This document shows, in pieces, positions 23,787 through 35,900 of a stretch of DNA of 64,000 nt (positions within the stretch are counted from its first letter, which is position 1; the number at the start of each line of letters is the position of its first letter). The stretch is from Brachypterus glaber (lineage: Eukaryota > Arthropoda > Insecta > Coleoptera > Kateretidae), in NCBI GenBank assembly GCA_958510825.1, contig OY294049.1, positions 34,934,774 to 34,998,773 on the forward strand. Direction: 5' to 3'. The notes below the pieces were generated by a model. It made no database searches. It was not told the origin of the DNA and saw only the letters and a program-made list of their open reading frames with translations. A program made the position numbers and the translations under genes.

Positions 23787-26700
23787 ATGAAGCTAAATTT
23801 CGCATTATTTGTAAGTACCTACCTGCAACATTTATTTTTATATATCAATATTATATAATTTATATATGTATATCAATACTGTGGCTTGGTTCTAAAAGGG
23901 CCAATGTCACTTTGTCAATAGCAGTGTTTTCAAAATATTACATCAGATTTCACGTGAAAACGCTGCTATTGACAAAGTGATATTGATTTATTAAATAAAA
24001 AGTGGCGCTTTTAGATACAATCGGATTAACATTTTTATCCAATACATACAGATAATGAGACAATTATCAGCTTTATTTTAAATAGATAAACTCAATAATA
24101 ACCTCCGCGTGGCTTTTACTTTATTGAGTGGATAATTATTTATTTTACCCACTCAACTGTCACTTGTCAAATTATTTTCTTGTAAATGTCATTAAAATTT
24201 TTAATAAAAATATGAATTCCTAAGCTATTTATTGGATAAAACCTTGTATGGCACTCATGGGTAAACCGATATTGCCCTCTCGAAAATTAACCTGCTTGGC
24301 TGACGCCTCGCAGGTTAATTTTCTCATGGGCAATATCTTACTTTACCCACTAATACCATAAATAACTATTATCCACGGGCGCACTATGGTCCTAAGTAGA
24401 AAGAAACAAAGTGTTTTTTAATGGTTATTTTTTTTCTTTAATATAGATATGGATTAATTTTGAGCTTAAATGATTTATTAAACTTTTCTCTACCTAAAAA
24501 AACTATATTTGAGGAGTCCCGGATCAAAACCCGGACATCTGCATTAAAAAAAAAGAGTTATTATTGGTGGGGACTAATAAATAATTCTGCAAAAGAAATT
24601 GTACCAAAGGGCACTTTAAGTATTTTTAATATACATTTAAATTATTGCTGCCGCATCAAAACCCGCCATCCTTACCAAAAGTGCCGGATCAAAACCAGAT
24701 CATCTGCACTTAGGTTAGGTAGCTTTGTACTAAGCAAGAAATAATGACATTATTGCAAATTTTTAGATAAAATGGGCCCTGAAGCTCTGAATTGCTGTTT
24801 TTATTTCCCTGCTTAAGCTGAGGAAATTCCTTGGTTTAATAAATAAATCATACTAAAAAATACAATATTTTTTCACAGAAATTTGAAAATTGCTACACAG
24901 GTATTTTTAAGGTTGCTGAAATTGAATCTGATATTAAAAAAAAATGTATAACCCCCCCGCGGGGGTATAAGGGTCTTTTTTTAAATAATTTCTGTGCCGT
25001 TTAGAAATTATTAGTTTTTGGCTTATAGTGAAAAATGTGCAGATGGCGGCTTTTGATCCGCCACTCCTCATTTGTCTTAATAGTTTTCTTGGAAATGAAT
25101 ACTAAACCGGTGACACTAAAAATATATTTAAAATTAGCATTTTTAACACATTTAACAAAATATTTAATTTTTCAATATAAACCCTTTTATATTGAAAGTC
25201 ATATTTATTAAAAAAATCTTATATTGTCGCTTGGGTAGTAAATACCGTAAAATAATTTTATTTTTAATATTTTTTTTAAATAAATAAAAAAATATACCTA
25301 TATAAATTAAAATTTTCAATAAAAAAATGTTTGTATAAATTTTGCGCTCCGGCTTCCTCTGACGTCATTTGTTTATTTATAAAAGTATTCGTATTTAGAT
25401 ACTTAATTAGAATTTTTAATATCAGGTGTCGAAAACAGCCGGAAGTATTTTTTTTGGAATTTGAAAAATATTAATAAATTATTTCTTAACATAAATAAAA
25501 AAAATTACACTCTGTATTTAATTAATTTTAATGAAAATAAATAAATAAATAAATAAAAGCTTTACCCTAGTAACATTGAACTTGGACAAGTTTCTTGACC
25601 AGAGTACTTGACAAAGTTCTTTGTAAAGAATTGGACAATACTTGATACAAGAGAATTAATCAAGATTCTGTATCCAGACTTGGGCATGACTTTAGCAAGA
25701 TTCTGGAAGCAGAGAGTTTAGCAATACTTTGTCAAGTCTATTCGTCAAGTCTGGATCAAGCAATTTCACAACCAATTTGACAAGATTCTTGGTCAAGAAT
25801 CTTGACCTACTCTAACAAGTATATACGATTTGATCATGATAGAGATCGCTTTTCGATTTCTTGTCAATTTTTCTTGCTACATTCTTGCTGAAGACTTGTC
25901 CAAGAATCTTGACGAAGTATCTGTAGCAATGCTTTAATAATTCTTGAGCAAGAAACTGTCGACAGTATTACAAAAATTACACTTTGTATAAATAGTAGTT
26001 TACTTTAATTAATTACAGTTTAATATATTTCATTAATTTTAATGAAAAAATAAATAAATAAAAGCTTTAACAGTTTTTTTAAGATTAAAAAAAAACTGGG
26101 ATACCCTGTATAGTATTTCTTTGTTTGGAACAGATCATTTTACAAAAGAAAGCTTTTTTAGCAATACTCTCTTACCAAAAATTAATTTCGTAAATTTTTT
26201 TAATTAAAAACACTATTTTACTACCTGTGAACATAGTGTGATGTGAAAAATAGGCCTTTAGAACACGGGTCTGCAAAAATAAACCGTTTAAACCTTGAAA
26301 CGTCCGTGGATAAAGTAGAGTATTCTCGTTGAATAATATACTATTTTTTCTTTTTAGTTATTTGTATACATGGCTATTATAGCCACTATTCTTGGACAAC
26401 GTTTAGGTGGAAATGGAGGTGGAATTTATAATGGAGGTAGAAGACAAAACTTGGGCCAAAATGGAGGAGGAATTTATCGTGGAGGAGGTAAAATTAAAGC
26501 CCTTAATTAATTAATTTTAAGGCAAAAGTTCGCTTTTATAGCGACCGTTAAGGACGGCTATTGACAATATGGACAGACAGACAGACGGACGGACAGACGG
26601 ACGGACAGACAGACGGACAGACGGACGGACAGACGGACGGACAGACGGACGGACAGACAGATGGTCTAATTTAAAAGCTAAATATAATATTTAAATTTAA

Positions 26701-27539
26701 TCGGAAATCAAAATCAAAAAATAAACATAGCTTTGAATAGACAATTTGAATACATTTAAAATGATTTATCACTTAATCCCCTTCCATTTAAGAAATTACC
26801 CAACGAACTAATAACTCTTTTCTCTAGAATACGCATACCGTTAATATAAAGTATCGCCAACATATCGGTTTGTTTGTAAACAGTTAGTATATTCAGGCTT
26901 GAACAATAACAATAACCAGTAACTGTTATTGCTGTCTCTGTTAGAACAAAGCTGTGCGAGTAAGACATACGAATGTATATGTTGGATACGTTTTTGTCAG
27001 TTTTTACTAATGAAATGCCTATTCTAGAGAGAAGTGTTATTAGTTCGTTGATTTTGCCCCTAGTGTTACTGTAAATTTAAAAAATATACGATTTATGGAC
27101 AAAGATACTTTATTTTATGCAGTATGTCTCATCCAAATTTACAGTCGATATCTTACGCCGCCGCTTAAGATATCGACGCGCCGCACTATGACGCCCAAGT
27201 CCTTGTTTTGGTATCAGACGCACGGACAGACGGACGGACGGGCAGACAGACAGACAGACAGACATACCGCCAGACGGATAGACGGACATTTTCTTATTTT
27301 TTGATGAAACACATTTGTATCCAAGAAATTTTTGTCTTGGACGTTTTTTGTCAATTTTGGAAAATTCGAAACTACCTTATAATACTATTCTAGCGCTTGC
27401 GGTGTGAATAGTATAATAACGACAGGAAATGATCATCACCATGTGATATTATTTTGTTGGCAGCAGTATTTTTTTATTTATAGCAAGTCAAAGGCTGGGC
27501 GCAAACGGAGCTGGTATCCACTGGTCTGCAAGAGGATAA
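23787..27539 (+). CDS. Secreted LG-NG-GIY repeat peptide, three exons
   Basis: Exons 23787-23810, 26358-26487 and 27484-27539 total 210 nt, giving 69 aa. MKLNFALF is encoded by the first exon and LFVYMAIIATILG continues the signal peptide in exon 2. The mature chain has three motif copies: QRLGGNGGGIYNGG, QNLGQNGGGIYRGG and QRLGANGAGIHW, ending SARG. Intron phases 0 and 1 match the paralogues. RR in the GGRRQ segment could be a processing site. AATAAA lies at 27610. Intron 1 (2.5 kb) and intron 2 (1.0 kb) are filled with repeats. The function is unknown. Confidence 0.77.
23881..23985. mobile_element. Foldback MITE related to 10.8 kb
   Basis: CACTTTGTCAATAGCAGTG pairs with CGCTGCTATTGACAAAGTG. 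The loop TTTTCAAAATATTACATCAG matches the loop of the 10816-10954 element. Confidence 0.75.
24037..24368 (+). mobile_element. 310-bp repeat family, copy 4
   Basis: A full-length copy with TTATCCAATACATACAGATA at the left and CACTAATACCATAAATAA at the right. It includes the intact internal palindrome AAAATTAACCTGCTTGGCTG. It lies in intron 1 of the 23.8-kb gene. Confidence 0.85.
24515..25070. repeat. Element with GGATCAAAACC subterminal repeats
   Basis: GGATCAAAACCCGGACATCT recurs in diverged form at 24650-24700 and is inverted at 25035-25066 as GCGGCTTTTGATCCG. The 94-codon ORF across it is not supported as a gene. Confidence 0.55.
25500..26080. repeat. Block rich in CTTG/CAAG, flanked by direct repeats
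   Basis: Segments around 25501-25568 and 25976-26075 both carry AATTACACT, TTAATTTTAATGAAAA and an (AAAT)n run followed by AAAGCTTTA. Between them (25566-25975) the sequence is packed with CAAGATTCTTG, CTTGACAAG and TTGTCAAG words. No coding signal is seen. Confidence 0.6.
26566..26662. repeat. GACGGACA minisatellite
   Basis: Tandem GACG/GACA tetramers grouped as 8- and 12-mers. A similar short tract lies at 27223-27285. Both are in intron 2 of the 23.8-kb gene. Confidence 0.9.
26804..27052. mobile_element. 249-bp foldback MITE, copy 1
   Basis: The left arm CGAACTAATAACTCTTTTCT mirrors the right end GAGAAGTGTTATTAGTTCG. The same element occurs at about 44570-44815. Confidence 0.8.
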
Positions 27540-28023
27540 TTACAAAAAAAAAAAATGTAAAAATGTAATGTAAAGACAGTAATTATGAAAAAATTTCTTA
27601 TTAATATTCAATAAAGATTTTTTTTTAATATCAGGTTTTTATTGCAGATTAATTATATATAATTTATTTGTCATAATTTATGACTTATAAATGATATGAC
27701 TAGATTATAATCTATAATTATAATTTTAAAAAATATGATAAGTTTACACGATTACATAAAAATGTTTTGCATATCATGATCGGAAAGAAGAAGCAAGGTC
27801 AGCTCCAGAGACTTCCTCAGAGTGTCCATTAGGCATAATACCCTTCAGGTAGTGTATTTAAAAAATTAAATTTTTGGAAAAACTTTCGTATGCCGTGAAA
27901 TATACAAAAATAGAATTCTGTGCCAAATTTCAGCTCAAAAAAATAAATAAGGGTTTAAAACCAGAAAAAGATTTGACTCAAAATAATATTCATATCTATA
28001 TGTATTTATTTAATATGTATTTA

Positions 28024-28925
28024 TATTTATATTTTTTTTTCATTTAGGTGTAACTAGAAAATTCTGAAAATAGAAAGAGTGATCATAATTCTCTACGGGT
28101 GCTAATGGGGACCCTAAAATTCGTAAATTACGATAAATCGTAAAAAATTGTTTGGAATTGACTGTAATTTTTTTACGATAAAAAAATTTAAAGGGGTTGA
28201 AATCTTATTTTTTTCCTTTTAAGCATAAAAAATTTTGTGCCAAATTTCAAAATGCTCAAAAGTTGCCCCTAACACTAAAATTTACGAATTTCTACCATAA
28301 ATGTGAGTCAAACATTTTAAAAATGTATCGGATTGGACTGAATTTATTTTTGTTTAATATTTTTTCATAATATTAAAATGATTTAACTAAAACTAGAACA
28401 CTAGATAGGTAGGTTTATTAGGGTAGGCGGGTAGTGCTCTAACTAAAACAAAATGTGCTAAGCACCAAATAAGAGCTCCTAAATATTTGGCGCTTAGCTC
28501 ATTTTGTAATAGTTAAATCATTTAAATATTATGAATAAATATTATAATATTAGAATGCATTAAATAAAAACAAATTCAGTCCTATCTGATACATTTTTAA
28601 AATGTTTACTGTTTGACTCACATTTATAGTAGAAATTCGTAAATTTTAATGTTTGGGTGAGAATTTTCGGCACGGGTTAGAATATTTTGATCATTTTAAA
28701 ACTTGGCACATAATTGTGTGAAAAAAATAAGATTTCAAGCCCTTTATATTTTTCACATATACAAAAATTACAGACAATTTTCAAATAATTTTTGACGATT
28801 TATGTTAATTTTACCAATTTTAGGGTCTCCATTTGCACCCTTAGAGAAGTTTGATCACTCTCATGTTTTTAGAATTTTCTAGCTACACTTAAATGAAAAT
28901 TTTAAGATAAAAAAAATAGAAGGTC
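28024..28925. mobile_element. Large foldback element, about 300-bp arms
   Basis: Left-arm words TCATTTAGGTGTAACTAGAA and CATAAAAAATTTTGTGCCAA reappear inverted on the right, for example TTTTCTAGCTACACTTAAAT. The loop at 28375-28520 carries a smaller palindrome with TGTGCTAAGCACC and GGCGCTTAGCTCATTTTG. It belongs to the same family as 42045-42955. No gene was seen in 27640-29240. Confidence 0.7.
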
Positions 28926-29255
28926 CGCTCTATTTAGGAGATAATATCTCCTACATTTTCCTACATTACAACGTGGTTCCACGTGGTTTACACATTGTTC
29001 TTAGAAGACTTTTACAACAGGGCTACAAACAAATTTTTGATCCATCGATTATGAATAAATCTATGCAAATTATTCTCGAAATTAATATTACCTACATAAA
29101 ATAAACATATTCTAGGCAAAACATTTCCGCTATGGGATAGCGCTGGCTACCAATAATAAACCACTTCTTAATTAATATTTATTTAAAGTTAAAAAAAAAT
29201 AAGTTTTCATATTCAAAATAGTTAAGTGTTATTTATTACCCTTTTATTAAAATAG

Positions 29256-29296
29256 TATATAAACAACGAAATAATTATTAAAATTTAGTGTCAGTT
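29256..29296 (+). promoter_or_regulatory. TATA box and TCAGT initiator
   Basis: TATATAAA (29256-29263) is followed about 35 bp later by TCAGTT (29291-29296). The ATG is at 29323. Confidence 0.78.
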
Positions 29297-29322
29297 AGAA
29301 ACTAGAAACATAATCAACGAAA

Positions 29323-31060
29323 ATGTACAGGAATACTGTAAGTATGCAATTTTAAAATTTTGTGAGATAAATAAGTGAATTATGGTAAATACGGGTACAT
29401 GAGGTACATTTAGCCTTTAAACGTCATAAAAAATTGTACTTTATGTATTTCCTCAGTCAAAAATATCCGAGAAAATATCCAAAAAGTTTGCAATAAAAAA
29501 ATTGCAATTCAGATGGGTTTTGCATTTTTTATTTGCCTAATTTTGTTTAATATAGGAAATTAAGATATTTTGTTTGGTTTGTACCAAGAAGAGACAGTTG
29601 CTCTTAATTTATTATAATAAAAAAAATAGATTTAAACATTAGAGGCAATTTTTTCGAAATTAAGAAGTCTGGATATAAACTTATCTCAAATTAATTTTTG
29701 TGATAAAAAGATTTCTGCAATATTACAATTTTCTGAACGTTTTTAAATTGAAAAGTTTTTCCCATTTTTAGGCCGTATTGGTTTTCTTTGCTCTCGTAGC
29801 TGCAGCTTTGGCTGACGGTTATGGATCCAAAGGACAAGGTAACTTGGGTCAAAACGGAGATGGAATTCACCATCAAACCAGTGGAGGTTATGGAGGTGGG
29901 CATGGAGCTAAAGTTGGAGCAGATGTTCATGGAGGTGAGTTCTTTATAAAAAATTGAAGGTACGGGTAAGCAAGTAAACTATAGTTTACATGCTTACCGG
30001 GTGTTTTTTTTATAACAACTAATTATAAATAAAATCACAAAAAAGTCACACAGAATAAAGTTTGGGACAAAAAACTGATAAGGGAACGTTCAAGTATTAC
30101 GTAACGCTCCTAGGGGGGTGGGGGTCATTTTGGAGTGTTACGCCCATGTTAATGGTATAGAAAAATGGCGTTGCAGGGGGGGAGGGGGGTCCAAAATGAT
30201 CAAAATTTGCCTTACGTAATACTTGAACGTTTTCATTTCGCACAACCCTGGTTAAAATAACTACATGAAAATAACACACAAGATGGGCCTTATTAAGATT
30301 AATTCACGTGCAAAACCTCATTGCTATATCTCAAAGAGTTCCTGAGTTATTAAATAAAAACAGATTTTTTTTAGCCACTCCCTTACGACGCATTTTTAGA
30401 AATATACTTAACCCCCCGAGTTTTTTGCTCATCATTTCCGTACACCCTGTATAAGATCAAAGAACATATTTATCTAAAAATAATCAGGCACCTGACCGTC
30501 AGCTGACGAGCAGTAAAATTTAAAATATCTGGACATTGGGACTACTTTTGGTCCCGGAGTTAGAGCGTTAGCTCCCGGGACGAAAAAAATTGATTCAGTC
30601 CCGGGATCCCGGGACTCCATGCCTTAATCTCCACGGTTTGTTTTTTATAGACTCTACCGGACATTTGAGCGGGGGTAGCCACGGACACAAAAGATCCGCT
30701 GGTTACCATGGATCTTCTGGCAACCAAGGATCTACTGGACACCATGGATCTTCTGGAAACCTAGGATCTGCTGGACACCATGAATCTGCTGGGCACCATG
30801 GATCTGCTGGACACCATGGATCTGCTGGACACCATGAATCTGCTGGGCACCATGGATCTGTTGGACACCATGGATCTGCTGGACACCATGAATCTACTGG
30901 AAGCCATGGATCTGCTGGACACCATGGATCTGATGGACACCATGGATCTGCTGGAAGCCATGGATCTGCTGGACACCACGGATCTGATGGACACCATGGA
31001 TCTGCTGGACACCATGGATCTGCTGGATACAAACAACCCACCGGAGGTTACCATCATTAG
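29323..31060 (+). CDS. Secreted Gly/His/Ser repeat peptide with coding minisatellite
   Basis: Exons 29323-29337, 29772-29934 and 30651-31060 total 588 nt, giving 195 aa. MYRNT is followed by AVLVFFALVAAALA, with cleavage likely before DGYGS. Exon 2 carries GNLGQNGDGIHH, a single copy of the family motif. Exon 3 encodes a run of hexapeptides of the form GSAGHH, with E, V, T, D or S substitutions, after a possible dibasic site in GHKRSAG. The last residues are PTGGYHH. His-rich repeats could bind metal ions or be pH-responsive, but this is inference. Intron phases are 0 and 1. Reading frames on the other strand across the repeat are shadows. Confidence 0.83.
30082..30234. mobile_element. Harbinger-like 152-bp MITE, copy 1
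   Basis: The left end GGGAACGTTCAAGTATTACG is preceded by TAA. The right end reads TACTTGAACGTTTTC and is slightly diverged. A near-identical element lies at 34078-34229. This copy is in intron 2 of the His-repeat gene. Confidence 0.75.
30720..31030 (+). repeat. 18-bp coding minisatellite
   Basis: About 17 tandem copies of GGATCTGCTGGACACCAT with point variants, in frame within exon 3 of the His-repeat peptide gene. The variant GAATCTGCTGGGCACCAT recurs, which suggests duplication of larger multi-unit blocks. Confidence 0.93.
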
Positions 31061-31178
31061 ACTTTACTTAAAACTTAATTGATATAGATTTTTAAATAAA
31101 AAATATATAATAATAAAAAAGTATGTTGTTTAAAAAAAAAATTATAAATCACCAGCTCTAAATTTCAACTACACTAAG

Positions 31179-31496
31179 TTATTTATGGTACTAGTGGGTA
31201 AAGTAAGATATTGCCCATGAGAAAATTAAGGCGTCAGCCAAGCAGGTTAATTTTCGAGAGGGCAATATCGGTTTACCCATGAGTGCCATACAATGTTTTA
31301 TCCAATAAATAGCTTAGGAATTCATATTTTTATTAAAAATTTTAATGACATTTACAAGAAAATAATTTGACAAGTGACAGTTGAGTGGGTAATTATCCAC
31401 TCAATAAAGTAAAAGCCACGCGGGGGTTATTATTGAGTTTATCTATTTAAAATAAAGCTGGTAATTGTCTTATTATCTGTATGTATTGGATAAAAG
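31179..31496 (-). mobile_element. 310-bp repeat family, copy 5
   Basis: It runs from TTATTTATGGTACTAGTGGG to CTGTATGTATTGGATAA, opposite in orientation to copies 2-4. It lies just downstream of the His-repeat gene. Confidence 0.82.
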
Positions 31497-31499
31497 AAT

Positions 31500-32745
31500 T
31501 TTATCGACTCCGGCGTGTTTTTCAAAGGTGGCTCGCCCCTATAACTTTTTTATTCCTAGATATAAACGATTGAAATTTACAGAGTGTCTATAAAACTATA
31601 TTTTGAAATTTTATAACCTAAAGTTTTTGTGTCACTTCCTGTTTAACCGGAAACGACACCACGTTTTGACTTTTAAATGAAACACCCTGTATTTTTTAAA
31701 AATTTGGATTCTCGTTTGTATTATTCTAAGTTTTTGTCAAATTTTGACAGCTTTTGTCATTTTTTAAATCATTTTTTTTTCAGATTTTTTTATCTGGAAA
31801 GTCACTAAATCTACTCATTTTGGATTAAATATTGGTAGAAAAAAATTAATTTATTAAAAAAAATCTTTAACTTTGATTTTAAACAGAAACGAAACTTGGA
31901 AAACACATTTTCTTTTAGTCAAATTTTTGCATTTTTAAGTCTAACTTTTTGTTATCATTGTAGGTAAAGGGAAAAAATAATATTTTTAGTAATGACGAGC
32001 CATAGACCCAATGGCGATTTCTCCCGTTAGATTAGACAGGGACAAAAGTTCTACCCAAAAAGGATAGAAGACATACATACACTCCCACTTCCACCCAACC
32101 AAACAAATTCTGTATTTGTTCTTTGTTGAACAAATACAATATTTACTTGGCCAAACGAAAAGTGTAACTATTATTTTTATTAAAGAAATTACTGGCGCCA
32201 TCTAAATTTTAGTAGAATTATCTTATTCTACAGATTCACATTAGCTATGTTCGTTCGTGCCACTCAGTGCTACACTTTCCGGCCAACCAAATAAATACTG
32301 TATTTGTTGTATGAAAAACAAATACAGTATTTATTTGATTGGCTGGAAAGTGTGTCACAAATGAGATAGAGATAGGGTAGAAGTCTTTTGTTTCATAATT
32401 CTAGTTGTAGAGAGCTCCATTAAGCAAAAATTCGAGTAATCCAAAATAAATAATTACTTTCCAGATAAATAAATCTAAAACAAAATTTTATTTAAAAAAT
32501 GACAAAAGCTGACAAAAACTTAAGATACACTGTTTAATGGAGAATCCAAATAAGTAAAAATATACGGATGTTCCATTTAAAATGCGCGTTAATTAACGGT
32601 TTAATTAAACCGAAAGTGAAAAAAAAATTACGTTAGGTGATAAAGCTTAAAATATGGTTTTATAGACACCCTTCAAATTTCATTCTTTTACGTCCAGAAA
32701 TAAAAAAAAGTTATAGGGACGCTTAGAAAAACACCCAGTATAATA
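31500..32745. mobile_element. Large foldback element with nested hairpins
   Basis: Outer arms pair AACTTTTTTATTCCTAGATA with the ACGTCCAGAAATAAAAAAAA side, and CAAAACGTGG-type words with the far end. Within the loop two shorter hairpins occur: 32100-32165, and 32270-32355 with AATAAATACTGTATTTGTTG against AACAAATACAGTATTTATTT. No coding segment is seen in 31100-32930. Confidence 0.6.
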
Positions 32746-32903
32746 TTTTAATAGTGAAAGGATATCCTAGAAAACATTTATTTAATTTAGCAAAAATCTT
32801 CACACTTAAGTAATTCAAAATTGTTAAAAGCTAAATGTGTTCACCTTAACATGACTATAATATTATGCTTAATTTGAAAGTTAATATATTCGAAGTCTGA
32901 TTT

Positions 32904-32936
32904 TATGTATATCTTCTATGTGACTTCACTTCAGTG
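32904..32936 (+). promoter_or_regulatory. Weak TATA-like site and TCAGT initiator
   Basis: TATGTATA is followed about 27 bp later by TCAGTG (32931-32936). The ATG is at 32976. Confidence 0.45.
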
Positions 32937-32975
32937 TTCAGATTCAACGAGTGGTGAACATATACAGACAAAAAT

Positions 32976-35900
32976 ATGGTAAAGGTATGTCAATATTTTT
33001 TACGCACTTTTTTTAAAATGATTTTTTTTTAATCTAGTTTTACGACTCAATGTGATGCGCAAACCCATTGTAAACGTGTGATATTATTTCGATTATTAAA
33101 CTATTCACAGCGCCTGCTCTAGAATAGTATTATACGCTAATTTAGAATTTTCTAAAAATTTCAAAAATCGTATTATACGGTAATTTAGATTTTTTTTTTA
33201 AATTTCAATAATCGTATCAGACAAAAAATTCTTGGATATAAATTTGTTTCTTGAAAAAATAAGCAAACTTTTTTTTTAGTGCATTTGTCCGTCCGTCAGA
33301 TGTCACGATTTTTGTGAACACGATAACTCAAAAACGAATAATCCGATCGACTTTTTCAGGAAATATCAAGTTCTACGAGGGGAAGATCCCTATTGTTTTG
33401 AAAGTAATCCCTCCAAAAACAAAAAAGTTATAGGGGGTTAAACTTTTTTAAAAAATGAAAAAAGTGGTTATTTTTTTTAATTACCTATTTTTTTTTATTG
33501 TCAGTTAAAAATTTTGTAAATGGTTACTTATGTACCAATATTTAAAAATATAATTTTTATTTTGCAATTTATATAATTTTTGTATAAATAATAATATTTT
33601 TACGATATAGTCTTCTTATACTATGTATATAAAATATTATATAACTAGTTTAATATCCATTTTATAAAATGAGAAGATTCATTGGGCAACTATCTATATA
33701 TATATATTTAATTAAATATTTTTATAAATCTAGGCCATCAAGGACTATATACGTCTATACATAGTAATATTTATTTGCAGTAAATTATTTACTTAAAAAA
33801 TAGAAAAAATAATTTCTAAACCTGATCTTAAATTTGTCCTTTGAATTTTTCTCACACGGACCTAGGATTGCAAAAAAAAAAATTTTTATCAAAGAAAAAA
33901 TAGAATAGAAAATAGAAACTATCATTCTTTATTGTTTAATAACACTAGGCAACAAATCGCTTTTTTGCCCCGATTGGAATATAAATTTTTCTTACTAATT
34001 CGAGGACATAGAATCCGAATCTGACCTTAGAAAAATTCTAGCACCTAAAATTTTTGAGATATAAGTCCAGGAAATAAGGGAACGTTCAAGTATTACGTAA
34101 CGTTCCTAGGGGGTGGTGAGAGTCATTTTGGAGTGTTACGCCATGTTAATGGTATACGAAAATAGCGTTACAGGGGGATGGGGGCCCAAAATGATCAAAA
34201 TTTGCGTTACGTAATACTTGAACGTTCCCTAATGACGTTTTTTTTTAATCTTAAAAAAAAAAGAGTAGGATTTTGAAAATTTTAGGGCACATAATAAAAT
34301 ACGAGGAATTCAAAAATTCATATGCCAAGGACCTACTGTCACAGTAAGTAAGCGAAAAAAATTAAAAGTTTTAAATGAAAGTGCAGAGTTTACTTAATTG
34401 CCTATTTGTGGCAAAACTATCAAATTTGAATACAGGATTTAATTTGTAGATTATAAAATTCTCTACAAAAATATTCATACAAATATTTTTTTATTTTGCT
34501 TAGTTTATTCGTAAAAAGTAAATAAATGAAAAAGAAATAAAATTAAAGGACACAGTGTAAACTCTTTTCTCGAGCCCAAAAAATATATTTTCATATTTTT
34601 AGTTCATTTTTAACCACCTAGTGATGATTTTTGAGGATTTTTAGCATGAGTACGTGGCGATAAGCTTGTCCCCTTATGCACCCCACTCCTTAGCCTTCAC
34701 CCCTACTTAGTTTTGTGACAGGATCCGTTTTTTTTTAATTTTTTTTTTCATAATATCCCTATTTATTCTACCTATAAATTTAAAGTTTCCATATTCTAAG
34801 TTGGGTATTTTTTAACTAATATTGAGTCGCCGAATCTAAATTTTTCCTCAGAATATTTGTATCTTCCATGATTTTAGACCAAAAGAGGGATAAAATAATA
34901 ATTTTTTACCACTTTTAACTCATTTTTCTCAGAAACCTTAGGTAGTAGAAATATTCTGAGGCCAGATTCGGTCTCAGGGACCCAAAATTACTTAAAAAAC
35001 ATATGACTTCAATCAGGGCAAGAAACCGTGTTGCCTAGTGTAATTGAATCTACCTTGCATTTTAGAAAAAAATCTTTGTTAATTAAGGTAAATCAATTAA
35101 AATAATCATAAATTATCTTTTATTATTATTTTTTTATTTTTTTATTTTTTCCTTATTGTTTTTTGATGGCCATATACATATATAAATAATATTATTTTAT
35201 TGTAAATTACGTTAAACTGTTATTGTAATTTACATATTAATGATATTTTTAATATAATCTAAACACAGACTATATTTTGTAGTTAAAAATATAAAATTTA
35301 GGAAACAACTATTTTTTTTAATTTTAAAATTATTAATCCAAATTTATTATAGCTTAAGATGAAGATTTAAAAATGTGGAAAAAATAACACTTTATTAAAC
35401 CTAATCGTCGAAAGCTGCTTTATTTATTTTATCCCGTTTGTAATTTATATATGTCTTGAAGTACATTTAAATTAAGCTCTTTCCAACTTGCCAGGTCTGC
35501 TTCTTTTGGGTGTTAGAAGCTCCAAAAGCTGTGAAAATTAGGGTCACTCGATCGCTTGTTGCTTCGTCTAGTTTGTGTGGTTGGTGGTTGGTTGATTTGG
35601 ACTTTTTATCAGGCGAAAACTACCAGAAACCCAAACAGGTAACCACCAAAACACTAGATAAAGTAATAATTGATCGAGTGACCCTAGTGGAAATGAGGTA
35701 CCCTAAAAATGTATGTTTAATTTTACGAGTTATATACCTACATTACATTTCGGTATAACATTCAAATTAAGTTTTTTTTTTATAGTTATACACAATAACT
35801 TTGGGACATGTCATACTTATAAAATGACTTTTTGATGAAATGAACATTGGCGATTAGCTACTTGGCAATTACTTATTGTTTGATTTTTTTCCAATTGTCA

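Noticed and set aside
24460..24744. 94-codon Lys/Arg-rich ORF
   Set aside because: It lies in an element with GGATCAAAACC repeats in intron 1 of the 23.8-kb gene. There is no signal peptide or conserved motif.
26570..27285. GACGGACA tracts as a CRISPR array or coding repeat
   Set aside because: Simple tetranucleotide tandem repeats with no spacers, within an intron of an insect gene.
30703..31082. Long ORFs in other frames and on the minus strand across the hexapeptide array
   Set aside because: An 18-bp repeat is open in several frames at once. Only the plus frame joins exons 29323 and 29772 in phase and has a signal peptide.
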